Positions 45,276-54,604 of a DNA stretch of 64,000 nucleotides are shown in pieces. Position 1 is the first letter of the stretch; every line of letters starts with the position of its first letter. The DNA comes from Planctomycetota bacterium. GTDB taxonomy: Bacteria; Planctomycetota; Brocadiia; SM23-32; JAKLEA01. The notes under the pieces were generated by a model. The model was not told where the DNA came from. It did not search any database and worked only from the letters and a program-made list of their open reading frames with translations. The translations under genes and the position numbers were made by a program. Location: assembly GCA_022711755.1 (NCBI GenBank), contig JAKLEA010000018.1, forward strand, positions 1 to 64,000. Reading direction: 5' to 3'.

Positions 45276-46642
45276 CGTTTCTCAATCGGGCGATAACCCT
45301 TGTCGGTGTGAAGCAGAATGTCCTGCCCGTCCAGCGGCCTGACAGCGTTCAGGAATTCGGCCAGATTCTTTACCGGATTGCGGTTCACCTCGTCAATGAC
45401 GTCCCCGGGACGCAGCCCGGCCTTCCATGCCGGCGTGTCCGGGGCTACTTCCTCAACCATGACTCCGTTAGCGTCCTTATGTGACTGCGGCAGCGGCACT
45501 ATCTTCGCCCCGCGCCAGAACCTCGGGCTTGGCGCGGCGGACGGCGAATCCGGGACGACCTCGCCGAGGGTCATCTCGATCCTGATTCTCGCTCCGTCGC
45601 GCAGGACGCCAAGCGCGACCTTGTCCCCGACGGCGCGGGATTTAAGTGCGGCGGCAAGGGTATCCGGCGCGTCAATATCCTGTTCTCCGAAACTCAGGAG
45701 AATGTCGCCCTTGCGCAGTCCGGACATCGCGGCGGGGCTGTCCGGGACGACGCTTTCGATCAGGATTCCCTTGCCGGGCGTCGCTCCGAAGCTTTTCGCG
45801 CGCTCCCTGTCAACCGGCCCGGCCGAGAAGCCCATCCACGGCTTGCGGACGCTTTCGCCGGACTTCAGGCGTTCTATGATCTCCAGCGTCTGGCGGTCGA
45901 AGGGGACGGCAAAACCGATTCCCTCGAAACCACCCGACATGCTGGCGATGGCGACGTTGACGCCTATCATGCGGCCATGTATGTCAACCAGAGGCCCGCC
46001 GCTGTTGCCGGGGTTAATCGCCGCGTCCGTCTGGATCAATCCGGTGAAGTCTCGTCCTCTGTCATGCGAACGGGTTGCGCGGTTGACTGCGCTGACGTGT
46101 CCCGCGCTTGCCGTCGGCTTCGGGTCCTCGCCGATCGCGTACGGGTAGCCGAACGCGATTGCGAACTGCAAAACTTTCACCTCCTCCGCGGGGGCCCATT
46201 CAAGCGCCTTCAGCGGTTCGCCCGCCTCGATCTTCAGCACGGCCAGGTCGCGCATGCTGTGCGCGCCCAGGACAGTCGCCTCGAACCGGCGTCCGTCGGA
46301 AAGCATCACGCCGACCTTGCTGTTTCCGGCGCAGACGTGCTCATTGGTCAGGATGTAGCCCTTCGGATCAATGATCGCGCCGCTGCCGACGTTCATGCCG
46401 ACCTGCGCGGCCTTTTCCCCGAAGAAGCGCTTCTTCTGCTCCGCGAAGGGGTCTTCCAGCAGGTTGGGATCGCTCACTACGCCGGACGCCGTCATGCTGA
46501 TGATTGACACGACGGACGGCGTGACTTTTTCGGCGCACGAAAAGTAAGCCTGCTCCAACTCGGCGACGGCGTTCTGAGCGCGGACATCAAGACACGCGAC
46601 AAAGAGCAAAGCAATGGCGGCCTTAAGCGAAGCCAATGCCAT
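45272..46642 (-). CDS. HtrA/DegP-family periplasmic serine protease
   Basis: I start the gene at the ATG at 46642, where a signal peptide begins (MALASLKAAIALLFVACLDV); the longer frame upstream is antisense to the end of recA. The 456-residue product has a trypsin-like domain with the triad His102 (LTNEHVCAG), Asp132 (MRDLAVLKI) and Ser214 (NPGNSGGPLVD), then two PDZ domains (about 280-365 and about 375-450, the second starting near VPLPQSHKDANG). It should degrade or refold damaged envelope proteins. It lies between recA and alaS, where proteobacteria often carry recX. A perfect hairpin (46705-46722) sits in the recA-htrA gap. No ribosome site is obvious. Confidence 0.92.
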
Positions 46643-46704
46643 CAGCGTTGCCGCCGCGGGCTGCCTCTGCTTGCGAGGCGGGAAGCAGAATTTCCCGTTC
46701 AATG

Positions 46705-46722
46705 GCGCAAGCAAGCTTGCGC
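46705..46722 (-). other. Small perfect hairpin between recA and htrA
   Basis: GCGCAAG (46705-46711) and CTTGCGC (46716-46722) form a 7-base stem with a 4-base loop, just after the recA stop. No T-run follows, so it is more likely an RNA processing or stability element than a terminator. Confidence 0.35.
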
Positions 46723-46736
46723 GCTCCAAGCGGCGG

Positions 46737-47843
46737 CTAGGCATCCTTTTCTGTTTGCGCTGCAGGGGCCGGCTCCTCGCCGAGGCGATGCAGAAGGTGC
46801 GGGGCAAGCTCCTTGAGGATCGCCTTCTCAACCTCAAGGCTGACGTCCGGGTTCTCCGCAAGGAACTTGCAGGCGTTCTCCCGACCCTGCCCGATGCGGG
46901 TGTCCCCGTAGGCGAACCATGATCCGCTTTTCTGAATAGCGCCGACCTGGTCGCCCAGGTCAATCAGGTCGCCTTCGCGGCTGATGCCGCTCTTGAACAT
47001 CATGTCGAACTCGGCCTTGCGGAAGGGCGGCGCGACCTTGTTCTTGGCCACGGAGGCGCGGCATCGGCATCCGATGGCCTCCTCGCCTTCCTTGATGGTC
47101 GTGATGCGGCGAACGTCAATGCGCACGGAGGAGTAGAACTTCAGCGCCTTGCCGCCCGGCGTAGTCTCCGGATTGCCGAACATGACGCCGATTTTCATCC
47201 GGATCTGGTTGATGAAGATGCAGCACGTGCGAGACTTTGCGATTGCGGAGGTCAACTTTCGCAGCGCCTGGCTCATCAACCGCGCCTGCGCACCGACCTG
47301 CACGTCGCCCATTTCGCCCTCGATTTCGGCGCGGGGGACCAGCGCGGCCACGGAGTCTACGACGATCACGTCAACCGCGTTAGATCGCACGAGTTGCTCG
47401 ACGATGTCCAACGCCTGCTCGCCCGTGTCCGGCTGGTTGACCAGGAGGGCGTCAACGTCAACGCCAAGCGACCGTGCCCAATCCGGGTCAAGCGCGTGCT
47501 CTGCGTCAACGAACGCCGCCAGGCCTTCGGCCTTCTGGGCGTTGGCAATTATGTGCAGGGCCAGCGTCGTCTTGCCGGAGCCTTCGGGGCCGTAAATCTC
47601 GATCACGCGCCCGCGCGGGACTCCGCCGACGCCAAGCGCGATATCCATCGCCAGCGATCCCGTGGGGATCGCCTTGATGCCTGCCGCGCCCGGTGATGCC
47701 CCGAGTTTCTGGATCGAGCCTTGCCCGTATTGCTTTTCGATCTGCTGGATGGTCCGATCCAGCATCTCCTGCCGTTTGCCCTTGTCCGAATCCCTGGCCG
47801 GAAGCGCCTGAACGCCCGGAGCCTGCTTTGCTTTCTTAGCCAC
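46737..47843 (-). CDS. recA: Recombinase RecA
   Basis: The 368-residue product is complete RecA: the Walker A motif GPEGSGKTTLALH, Walker B VDVIVVDSVAAL, the L2-adjacent INQIRMKIGVMFGNPETTPG, and the C-terminal KVAPPFRKAEFDMMF. It coats single-stranded DNA, drives strand exchange, and promotes LexA-type self-cleavage. The start is GTG at 47843, with AGAGG 7-8 bases upstream. One oddity is that the usual hydrophobic strand before KNKVAPPF reads CRCRASVA, with extra cysteines. A terminator-like hairpin lies in its leader. I found no recognisable SOS box upstream, but the LexA motif of this lineage is unknown. Confidence 0.98.
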   Translation of the reverse strand: MAKKAKQAPGVQALPARDSDKGKRQEMLDRTIQQIEKQYGQGSIQKLGASPGAAGIKAIPTGSLAMDIALGVGGVPRGRVIEIYGPEGSGKTTLALHIIANAQKAEGLAAFVDAEHALDPDWARSLGVDVDALLVNQPDTGEQALDIVEQLVRSNAVDVIVVDSVAALVPRAEIEGEMGDVQVGAQARLMSQALRKLTSAIAKSRTCCIFINQIRMKIGVMFGNPETTPGGKALKFYSSVRIDVRRITTIKEGEEAIGCRCRASVAKNKVAPPFRKAEFDMMFKSGISREGDLIDLGDQVGAIQKSGSWFAYGDTRIGQGRENACKFLAENPDVSLEVEKAILKELAPHLLHRLGEEPAPAAQTEKDA

Positions 47844-47872
47844 CTGGTTACCTCTTTCCCCTTCTCGCGGGA

Positions 47873-47915
47873 CAAAAAAAACCGCCGTGGGCCTGCCTCA
47901 CAATCGAAACGGCGG
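47873..47915 (-). terminator. Terminator-like hairpin in the recA leader
   Basis: Read on the minus strand, CCGCCGT (47915-47909) pairs with ACGGCGG (47888-47882) around a 20-base loop and is followed at once by eight Ts. It ends only about 30 bases before the recA GTG, too close for a promoter to fit between. It may therefore act as an attenuator for recA, or end thpR-operon transcripts while recA is expressed by read-through. Confidence 0.6.
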
Positions 47916-47984
47916 CGTTTGACTTGCGCCGGCCAATGCCCACTTAGTGAAAAGACCCGACATATCGCCCTTGCTGAGACGCGC

Positions 47985-47993
47985 ATTCTAACA
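47985..47993 (-). promoter_or_regulatory. Extended -10 candidate for recA
   Basis: On the minus strand TGTTAGAAT (47993-47985) matches the extended -10 pattern, with TAGAAT five of six. A TTGACT lies 24 bases further upstream, too far to be a normal -35. Transcription from here would give a leader of about 135 bases that contains the terminator-like hairpin. Confidence 0.3.
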
Positions 47994-48103
47994 TATTCGC
48001 CAGCTTAATTGGAGAGTCAAACGTAGTTCACTGAATCAATTTCATGCAGCAGGAGACACACCATTCCCAAGACATCCTTCATTCATATTTACCGGTATCT
48101 CTT

Positions 48104-48673
48104 TCATTCGTCGGACAGTCCTATCCGCCTGATCGTCTTGTAGGTCGGGCCGTCCGGCTTCAGAATGCTCTCGAAAAACGTGATAGCCGTCACCGCGAAC
48201 GGTTTCTCCGCCTCGTGATGCGGCTCGGTCAGCGCTTTCAACAACCGATCTTCAATCCTGTCGCCCCTGGCCCTGCAGAGGGTGATATGCGGGACGAATC
48301 GCCTGTTCTCCGCCGGAATGCCGATCTTTTCCTCAATTCTGCGCTCAAGGTTTTTATTCAATGCCTTCAGAAAACCGTCCGGATCGTCGGCCATCAGGTG
48401 AACGACTCTTGGCCTACGCTCGTTGGGAAACATTCCAACTCCGGCGAATCGCATCGGTTTTTTCATCAAGCCTGATGCGGCATCTGAGAGGATTTCACCG
48501 GCGGAACGCGCCTCCGCGTCGGTGACATCGCCCAGGAACTTCAGTGTTATATGCAGGTTCTCAGGGCTGACCCACTTGACGGACCTGGAATCAAGGCGGC
48601 GCAGTCTGACCAGCAGCGTTGCCGCGGCCGACTTCCCCGCTTCGTCCAGCTCCGCAGCTAAGAAGGCCCTCAT
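48104..48673 (-). CDS. thpR: RNA 2',3'-cyclic phosphodiesterase (2H superfamily, ThpR type)
   Basis: The 189-residue protein is a 2H phosphoesterase with both catalytic HxTx motifs visible: HITL at residues 41-44 and HITL at 129-132. Family members open 2',3'-cyclic phosphates on RNA and were formerly called 2'-5' RNA ligases. The opening MRAFLAAELDE and the closing YKTIRRIGL are typical. Its start lies 7 bases after the PfkB-kinase stop, and GGAG from the end of that gene serves as ribosome site, so the two are coupled. Confidence 0.92.
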   Translation of the reverse strand: MRAFLAAELDEAGKSAAATLLVRLRRLDSRSVKWVSPENLHITLKFLGDVTDAEARSAGEILSDAASGLMKKPMRFAGVGMFPNERRPRVVHLMADDPDGFLKALNKNLERRIEEKIGIPAENRRFVPHITLCRARGDRIEDRLLKALTEPHHEAEKPFAVTAITFFESILKPDGPTYKTIRRIGLSDE

Positions 48674-48680
48674 TCCGCGC

Positions 48681-49580
48681 CTACTCCAGGCTCATCATCT
48701 TCACGAATCGCCGCAGACGCGCGTTCAGCTCCGACCATCGCAACACCTCAAGCCGGTTCATGCTGAACGATTCGATGTTGAACGACGCGACGACTTGCCC
48801 GTGGACGAGCGCCATCTTCAACTGCCTCGCGTCCACCTTCCCGCCTGCGGCCAGGTACCCCATGAACCCGCCGGCGAAGCTGTCTCCCGCTCCCGTCGGG
48901 TCAACGACGTCCGCAGTCGGATAACCCGGCCATACGAAGTGAAGCCCATCGCCGGAGAGCATGGCCCCATGCTCTCCTTTCTTAACTACCACAAGCCGTG
49001 GCCCTTTGCTGCGAATCCATCCGCAAGCCTTTATCAGGCTGTCCATCCCGGAGAGCATCCGGGCCTCGGCGTCGTTGACCACCAGCGCGTCCACTCGCTT
49101 CATCAGTTTCAACAGCGCCATTCGCTCATGCTCGATCCAAAGGTTCATGGTGTCGGCCATCACGAATTTCGGCTTGCGTAACTGCTTCAGTACCTTCATC
49201 TGCGTCTGCGGGGAGGCGTTGGCCAGGAAGGCGAAGCGCGACGATGCCCATGCCTGGGGCAGTTTGGGCCTGAAATCCGCAAGCACATTAAGATGAACCT
49301 CTTTTGTCACGGCGCTGTTCATGTCGCCCGTGTAGGCGCCCCACCACCGGAACGTCTCGCCGTCGCCAACCTCCAGACCGTCCGTGTCTGCAAGTTTCTT
49401 GATACGCTTCAGGTATTCTTCGGGGAAGTCCCGTCCGACGACGCCTACCATGCGAGGCCGGGTGAAATGCCTTGCGGCGGCGGAGAAATAAACAGCCGCC
49501 CCGCCCAGCACGTCCCTGACCGAGCCATGCGGGGTGTCAACAGAATCCATCGCCACTGAACCGACGACAAGCAGTTCCAC
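48681..49580 (-). CDS. PfkB/ribokinase-family carbohydrate kinase
   Basis: The 299-residue product has the ribokinase-fold marks: the N-terminal LLVVGSVAMDSVDTPHG with the DVLGGAAVYFSAAA sugar-binding segment, and the C-terminal ATP/anion-hole motif VDPTGAGDSFAGGFMGYL with its catalytic Asp. It phosphorylates a sugar or nucleoside hydroxyl; the substrate is not readable. The start is GTG at 49580 with GAGGAG 8 bases upstream. It follows the sugar-isomerase gene by 53 bases and precedes thpR by 7, so the three genes look like one transcript. Confidence 0.9.
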   Translation of the reverse strand: MELLVVGSVAMDSVDTPHGSVRDVLGGAAVYFSAAARHFTRPRMVGVVGRDFPEEYLKRIKKLADTDGLEVGDGETFRWWGAYTGDMNSAVTKEVHLNVLADFRPKLPQAWASSRFAFLANASPQTQMKVLKQLRKPKFVMADTMNLWIEHERMALLKLMKRVDALVVNDAEARMLSGMDSLIKACGWIRSKGPRLVVVKKGEHGAMLSGDGLHFVWPGYPTADVVDPTGAGDSFAGGFMGYLAAGGKVDARQLKMALVHGQVVASFNIESFSMNRLEVLRWSELNARLRRFVKMMSLE

Positions 49581-49633
49581 GCGTTCATCTCCTCGTTTGA
49601 CAATCCGGATTTTACGTTGGATGAAATCGGACC

Positions 49634-50494
49634 TTACGGCAGCAACGCCCTGATCTGCTCCATGCTCATCCTTGCGGCGGCGACGACGTCTCCCTTCATC
49701 ACCTTGCTGATGTAACCGAACGATTCGAACTCGACCGAGCAGAAGCCGCCGTAACGCATGTCTCGCAGCGCCGTGAAGAAGCCCTTCCAGTCAACGTTGC
49801 CCTCGCCCAGCAGCGGGAAGAGGAACCGACCCATCTCCGGGATGCCGACGGCGTCCTTGAGATGAACGTGCTTGATCCTGTCGCCCCATTGCCGCGCCAT
49901 CCAGCCGGAGTCGGTGTTGCCGTAAAGCACGTCATGCGACGGATCGAAATTCACTCCCAGGCTTGAGCTGTTGTAGTGTTCGATGAGAAATCTCGTCGTG
50001 TAGAAGTCGTGCGCCAACATCCCGAAGACGCCCTCGACCGCCAGATTGACCCCCAGCCTTTCGGCTTCCGGAACCCATCGGTCGTAGGCCTCGAAGACCA
50101 TTCTCCACGCTTCGCCCATGGTAATATTCTTGCCGACAACAGGCGCGCCCGGATCCCACGGCGCGGGGCCTGTGAAGAGATTCATCGTCTTTATGCCGTG
50201 TTCGGCCCCGGCCTGGATGCATTCGGCGACGAGGCGGACGCGATCGGCGCGGGCGTTCTCATCCCGCGTGACGACGTCCTGCTGAACGACCAGTTCACTC
50301 GGTTCAAGCCCGCCGGAGCGCGTAACCGCAACGACCTCCGCGAGCTGCGCCGGCTTCATGGCGCGTGGATTGAAATGAGCAAGCGTCCATTCGACGCCGT
50401 CATATCCGATTCCTTTCAGGATTTTGACCACCTCGCGCGCCGGCATACTGCCGAATCCCAGCGACGCCATGAACGCGAATTTGAGTTCCGACAT
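49634..50494 (-). CDS. Xylose isomerase-like TIM barrel (sugar phosphate isomerase/epimerase family)
   Basis: The 286-residue protein starts at the ATG at 50494 (AGGAG six bases upstream; a GTG six codons earlier is less likely). It is an AP-endonuclease-2 type TIM barrel: IGYDGVEWTLAHF, a central LAVEGVFGM with the metal Glu, NFDPSHDVLYG with Asp and His, HVHLKDA, and a closing GFCSVEFESFG with a final Glu. Together these suggest a divalent-metal site for keto-sugar or inositol-derivative isomerisation, as in IolE and IolI. The adjacent PfkB kinase could phosphorylate its product. No signal peptide is seen, so it is cytoplasmic. Confidence 0.87.
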   Translation of the reverse strand: MSELKFAFMASLGFGSMPAREVVKILKGIGYDGVEWTLAHFNPRAMKPAQLAEVVAVTRSGGLEPSELVVQQDVVTRDENARADRVRLVAECIQAGAEHGIKTMNLFTGPAPWDPGAPVVGKNITMGEAWRMVFEAYDRWVPEAERLGVNLAVEGVFGMLAHDFYTTRFLIEHYNSSSLGVNFDPSHDVLYGNTDSGWMARQWGDRIKHVHLKDAVGIPEMGRFLFPLLGEGNVDWKGFFTALRDMRYGGFCSVEFESFGYISKVMKGDVVAAARMSMEQIRALLP

Positions 50495-50650
50495 GATTTT
50501 CTCCTTTGTCACGCTTACGCGTGGTTGTCTGACACGGATGCCGGCGACTGCAATGGGAAGATGCGGGAGGCATGGCTCCCTTTACTGCAAGGCTGAAGGA
50601 TGGCTTCAGCGCTACAAAATGGTAATCCCGCAAGAGTATGAAAAGCAACC

Positions 50651-52480
50651 TTATGCTTCGAGTTCAAGGGATTGACCTTCCATTGCGGGATCGGGGGGCA
50701 GGTCGAGCAGACGTATGATCGTCGGGGCGACGTTTATGAGCGACGGCGACTGCGCCGCGAATTTCACGTTCGAGAACAGAACCCCGGGCGCTTCCGGCGG
50801 ATCAACAAGATGGTCCCCCGGCCAGCTTTCGATGTTCGATTGAATCAGCGGGGCGGGACATGCCCCGATGGCCGTCTGCGACGAGGCGCGGTATCCCGGC
50901 GCGTAACCTACGACGATATCGGGGGCCTCGCCGGCCCTGGGGCCTGCATATAGATCGCAACCGCGATACACATTCAGAATGACTTTCCCGCCACCCTCCG
51001 AATCCCTGAATGATTCCAGCCCTGAGATTATCCGCCCAATGACATCAGCGGCGTCGCAGGGGCGGACGATGCCGCCAGACTCCCGCCCGGCAAGGTTCAG
51101 GTAGACGCTTGAGAATCCCACTGCGTAGGCAAGAGTTCGGGACCAGTCCACGGCCCTGAACAACGGGCGGTCACGATCCGCCCGATCCTTGAGCGCCAGG
51201 AAACCGTTCTCAGCAAGCCATGAATTCAGATGAACCGCGCGACGGAATGAGCCGAAGCCGTGATCGGACGCAATCAGCAGCGCCGTTGAATCGCCTGCCG
51301 ACGACAACAGACCGCCGATGATCGAATCCATCCGGCAGTAGCAATCGTCAATAACCGTTCCGTATTTCGCGGCGAAATCCGGATTATGCGCAGGATGACC
51401 GGGGTCTAATGCGCTCCAGAAAACGTGCTGAATCCTGTCTGTAGTGTCGAAGACGAAAGCCAGCAGTCCGGAGTCGAATCCGTCCAGGCATGCCCCCATC
51501 ATTCGCTCTCTCTCGCGCATCACGTCATCGCATTGGGCAAGAAACGCCTCCGGAGACAGAACGCCGTCTCTCAGGGCGTTGGTGTCCTCCGGAACCCCCA
51601 GTGTGCTGAAAATCCCGATCTTTTTCGCAAGTTCGCGCGCGAAGGCTTCCGGATGCGAGATGTCGAATGCAGGCTCACGGGGATTGACCTGCAGCGGTGT
51701 TACATAGATTTCAATTTCAGATTCTGTTGATTTGAAGAAGAAGCGGCATACGCCCGAAATCTTGTCCCCGGCATCGGAACGAAGATTCAGCCTGATCCAG
51801 TCACTCCAGCCTCCGGCTTGGATGCGACTTTCTTCACTTCCCACTCGGAGAGTTAAAGAGGACTTCCCGCTTTCAACGCAGATTCGTATCGGTAGCGATG
51901 ATCCGCCCGGGCCGGTCAACTTCGCATCGGCAATGCCGTCCCGAAAGTCAATCGTAACGACTGCGCCTTTGAGCCTGGTTTTCTCAGCCTGTTCAATGCG
52001 CCTTGTCGTCAGTAGGGTGTAGCGTCCGGGATTGAGCGTCAGGTCCGGCGCGCCCATTCCGGCCAGCATCCGACCGCCAAAATCATCCGGGGGCAGCGTC
52101 AGCGGCCAGCGGATGACCGTAGTCGGAATGCCAGACTCCGCTGCGCGTCGCCAGAAGGTCGGCCCGCTTCGCATCGGGAGGAATATCTGCCTGCCGTTGA
52201 CGACCCGACCGGGCTTGAATATCCCCAGGTCGGGCATGTAACCGTCCGGATCGCGCCGGATGAAGTCAAACACGCCGTGGACGCCGGGATTGCATCCGGA
52301 AGCCATCGTGCTCCATGCGACGGGGCTTTGCGATGGATTGCTGGTCGCAAGCCGGCGATATGTTCCGGCGGAGGCCAGGCGCGCAAGATTCGGAATCCGC
52401 CCGCAGGCCATAAGCCTTTCGACTATGACCGGACTGAGACCGTCAACGCCCAGCAATATTATCCTGTCATATGCTTTCAC
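50651..52480 (-). CDS. Alkaline-phosphatase-superfamily phosphodiesterase / nucleotide pyrophosphatase
   Basis: The 609-residue product belongs to the type I phosphodiesterase/nucleotide pyrophosphatase branch. It has IILLGVDGLSP (metal Asp), the nucleophile region NPSQSPVAWSTMASGCNPG with Ser in place of the usual Thr, LLAFVFDTTDRIQHVFW with a metal Asp and His, and LLIASDHGFGSF with the next Asp-His pair. No clear signal peptide is present, so it is probably cytoplasmic. It follows cysN by 27 bases and is co-transcribed with cysD and cysN. That context suggests a nucleotide such as APS, PAP or a sulfonucleotide as substrate, which is only an inference. The start is GTG without a good ribosome site. 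Confidence 0.85.
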   Translation of the reverse strand: MKAYDRIILLGVDGLSPVIVERLMACGRIPNLARLASAGTYRRLATSNPSQSPVAWSTMASGCNPGVHGVFDFIRRDPDGYMPDLGIFKPGRVVNGRQIFLPMRSGPTFWRRAAESGIPTTVIRWPLTLPPDDFGGRMLAGMGAPDLTLNPGRYTLLTTRRIEQAEKTRLKGAVVTIDFRDGIADAKLTGPGGSSLPIRICVESGKSSLTLRVGSEESRIQAGGWSDWIRLNLRSDAGDKISGVCRFFFKSTESEIEIYVTPLQVNPREPAFDISHPEAFARELAKKIGIFSTLGVPEDTNALRDGVLSPEAFLAQCDDVMRERERMMGACLDGFDSGLLAFVFDTTDRIQHVFWSALDPGHPAHNPDFAAKYGTVIDDCYCRMDSIIGGLLSSAGDSTALLIASDHGFGSFRRAVHLNSWLAENGFLALKDRADRDRPLFRAVDWSRTLAYAVGFSSVYLNLAGRESGGIVRPCDAADVIGRIISGLESFRDSEGGGKVILNVYRGCDLYAGPRAGEAPDIVVGYAPGYRASSQTAIGACPAPLIQSNIESWPGDHLVDPPEAPGVLFSNVKFAAQSPSLINVAPTIIRLLDLPPDPAMEGQSLELEA

Positions 52481-52507
52481 GGTTCAGCCGGATTATTGCG
52501 GATTCAG

Positions 52508-53755
52508 TCAGCCGGTTCCGATGACGATTCCCGCTCCGTGAACGCTGCCGCCTCGCTCAAGAACCACGCGCCCAAGCGCGGGATTCCGCTCGGCCAGCTC
52601 CACGACCACGGGGGCGCTCAGCGAGACCATCGTCTCCGCGACCTCGGTATTTTCAAGACGGTCGGAGAGTTCTTCCAGAACCTCCAGCGAGGAGGAGTTG
52701 ATGCGCTTGGCGATTTCCAGCACTTCGCACGGGCTTTCCTGCGTCAGAGCCTTCAGGATCAGTATGTCGCCTTTATTCAATGGGGCTTCAGACATCCAGA
52801 AAAGCCTGACGGTTATCCGCTGGAAGGCTTCGGGCGCGTGGGATGGATCGCAGAGGATTTGCCCGCGGCGGCATTCGACATCGTCGGGCAGGACCAGCGC
52901 CACGCACTCGCCCGGTTCGGCTGTTGCGCGGCTGCTCTTGAATCTCTCTATCGAGGCAACCTTGGTCCTGACCTTGTCCGGCAGGATCAGAACCTCATCG
53001 CCGGCGTTCAACAGGCCGCTTTCGATGCGGGCCGCTGCCAGGCGCTTTCCGTCGAAGCGATAAACGTCCTGAACGCACACCCGCGCGGGCAGGTTTTCCT
53101 CGGTCACGGCCTTTATAGTGTTCAGCGCCTCGATGATGGTTGGTCCGTTGTGCCACGGCATTCTGTCGGAGCGGTTCACGACGTTGTCGCCGTGCTTCGC
53201 GCTTATGGGGACGAAGGCCAGCGGGCGGGCGCCTATCCGTTTAAGGAATGAGCCAAGCTCTTTCTTGACCGTCTGATAGACCTTCTCATCGAAGCCGACC
53301 AGGTCCATCTTGTTCATCGCGATGACGCAATCCTTCACTCCCAGCAGGCCGAGGAGGAAGGCGTGACGCTGTGTCTGCTCCCGGATGCCCTCTCGCAGGT
53401 CTACGATCAGTACCGCTGCGTCGGCCTGGCTTGCGCCGGTGAGCATGTTCTTCAGGAACTCGCGGTGGCCCGGGGCGTCAATGATGCAGAATTCGCGATC
53501 TGCGGCGCGGAAGAATATCTGGGCGGTGTCAATGGTGATGCCCTTCTCCCGCTCCTCCTTGAGGTGGTCCATCAGGAAGGCGAACTCGACGTCGCGTCCC
53601 TGCTCCTCAGAAGCCTTGCGGATCATCTCCATCCGATCCGGCGGCACACAGTCGGTATCGTAGAGCAACCGACCGATGAGCGTGGACTTGCCGTGGTCAA
53701 CGTGCCCGACAAAAGCGATCTTTAATCTATCCTGGTTCATGTTGTCATATCCCAT
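52508..53755 (-). CDS. cysN: Sulfate adenylyltransferase subunit 1 (CysN-type GTPase)
   Basis: The 415-residue product is a translation-factor-like GTPase with GHVDHGKST (P-loop), DAPGHREF and NKMD. It opens with the CysN-type stretch ending DRLKIAFVGHVDHG and keeps the sulfate-adenylyltransferase-specific GRDVEFAFLMDHLKEEREKG. GTP hydrolysis drives the CysD reaction, ATP plus sulfate to adenylyl sulfate. It is a little shorter than Escherichia coli CysN and has no fused APS-kinase domain. It starts 10 bases after the cysD stop; an internal ATG five codons on is an alternative start. Confidence 0.95.
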   Translation of the reverse strand: MGYDNMNQDRLKIAFVGHVDHGKSTLIGRLLYDTDCVPPDRMEMIRKASEEQGRDVEFAFLMDHLKEEREKGITIDTAQIFFRAADREFCIIDAPGHREFLKNMLTGASQADAAVLIVDLREGIREQTQRHAFLLGLLGVKDCVIAMNKMDLVGFDEKVYQTVKKELGSFLKRIGARPLAFVPISAKHGDNVVNRSDRMPWHNGPTIIEALNTIKAVTEENLPARVCVQDVYRFDGKRLAAARIESGLLNAGDEVLILPDKVRTKVASIERFKSSRATAEPGECVALVLPDDVECRRGQILCDPSHAPEAFQRITVRLFWMSEAPLNKGDILILKALTQESPCEVLEIAKRINSSSLEVLEELSDRLENTEVAETMVSLSAPVVVELAERNPALGRVVLERGGSVHGAGIVIGTG

Positions 53756-53765
53756 TTGGCGCGGA

Positions 53766-54569
53766 TTACATATAACCCAGCGCGCGAAGCTTCTGCATCG
53801 TGTAAGCGTCTTCCTTGTCCTGCGCCCGGCCGGATCGCTCCGACACCTTTGATGTCCTCAACTCCTCGATGATGTCGTCAATCGTTGCTGCGTTCGAGGC
53901 TACAGGACTACAGCACGTCACGCAGCCTATGCTGCGATATCGCTTGCCGTTTTTTGCAAGGTAAAGGTGTGTGAAGGGAAGGTTCTCGCGTTTGACGTAA
54001 CGCCAGATGTCAAGCTCGCTCATGTGCAGAAGCGGGTGTATGCGCACATGCTGGCGGTCGTCCGACAGGGATTTGTATTGGTCCCAGAGTTCCGCAGGCT
54101 GGTTCGTATAATCCCACTGGAAGCTTTCATCGCGGGGGCTGAAGTAGCGTTCCTTTGCGCGGATGCCGTGTTCGTCGCGGCGTATGCCAAGCAGGATGGC
54201 TTCAAACTTGTGCTCACGGATGACCTGCCTGAGGGCCTCAGTCTTCAAGGCCGTGCAGCAATCCAGCTTCGCGCCGGAATGCGGCCCCACGCCGGCGGAC
54301 TTGGCTTCCTTGTTCTGCCCGACGATGAGGTCAAGGTTCCATTCGCGGGCCTTCTCGTCGCGGAATTTGTACATATCCGGAAACTTGTAACCCGTGTCAA
54401 TATGAACGACAGGGAAAGGCACGCGGCCGAGGAACGCCTTCCTGCAGAGCCAGAGCAGCGTCGTAGAATCCTTGCCGACGGACCAGAGCATCGCTATCCG
54501 CTTGAAGCGATGGTACGCCTCGCGGATGACGTAGACGCTCCGGCTTTCCAGATCATCGAGGTAATCCAT
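53766..54569 (-). CDS. cysD: Sulfate adenylyltransferase subunit 2
   Basis: I choose the ATG at 54569, with AGGAG nine bases upstream; this makes 267 residues starting MDYLDDLESRSVYVIREA. The PP-loop reads SVGKDSTTLLW, and HIDTGYKFPDMY, IRRDEHGIRAKERYFS and RIHPLLHMSELDIW are CysD hallmarks. GCVTCCSPV supplies the C-terminal cysteines. It makes adenylyl sulfate with CysN, the first step in sulfate assimilation. No cysC, cysH or sulfite reductase is in the window; the siroheme dehydrogenase at 18.5 kb would supply the sulfite-reductase cofactor. Confidence 0.96.
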   Translation of the reverse strand: MDYLDDLESRSVYVIREAYHRFKRIAMLWSVGKDSTTLLWLCRKAFLGRVPFPVVHIDTGYKFPDMYKFRDEKAREWNLDLIVGQNKEAKSAGVGPHSGAKLDCCTALKTEALRQVIREHKFEAILLGIRRDEHGIRAKERYFSPRDESFQWDYTNQPAELWDQYKSLSDDRQHVRIHPLLHMSELDIWRYVKRENLPFTHLYLAKNGKRYRSIGCVTCCSPVASNAATIDDIIEELRTSKVSERSGRAQDKEDAYTMQKLRALGYM

Positions 54570-54604
54570 GAAAAGAAACTCCTGAGTGATTAAAGGGGTC
54601 ACGA

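Noticed and set aside
46643..46963. A longer htrA start extending 107 codons upstream
   Set aside because: The extension is antisense-frame material from the recA 3' end, Arg/Ser-rich and without a signal peptide; the ATG at 46642 starts a proper one.
47844..48103. LexA/SOS box upstream of recA (GAAC and GTTT near 48025-48040)
   Set aside because: The half-sites are separated by three bases and fit neither the Escherichia coli nor the Bacillus consensus; the lineage-specific motif is unknown.
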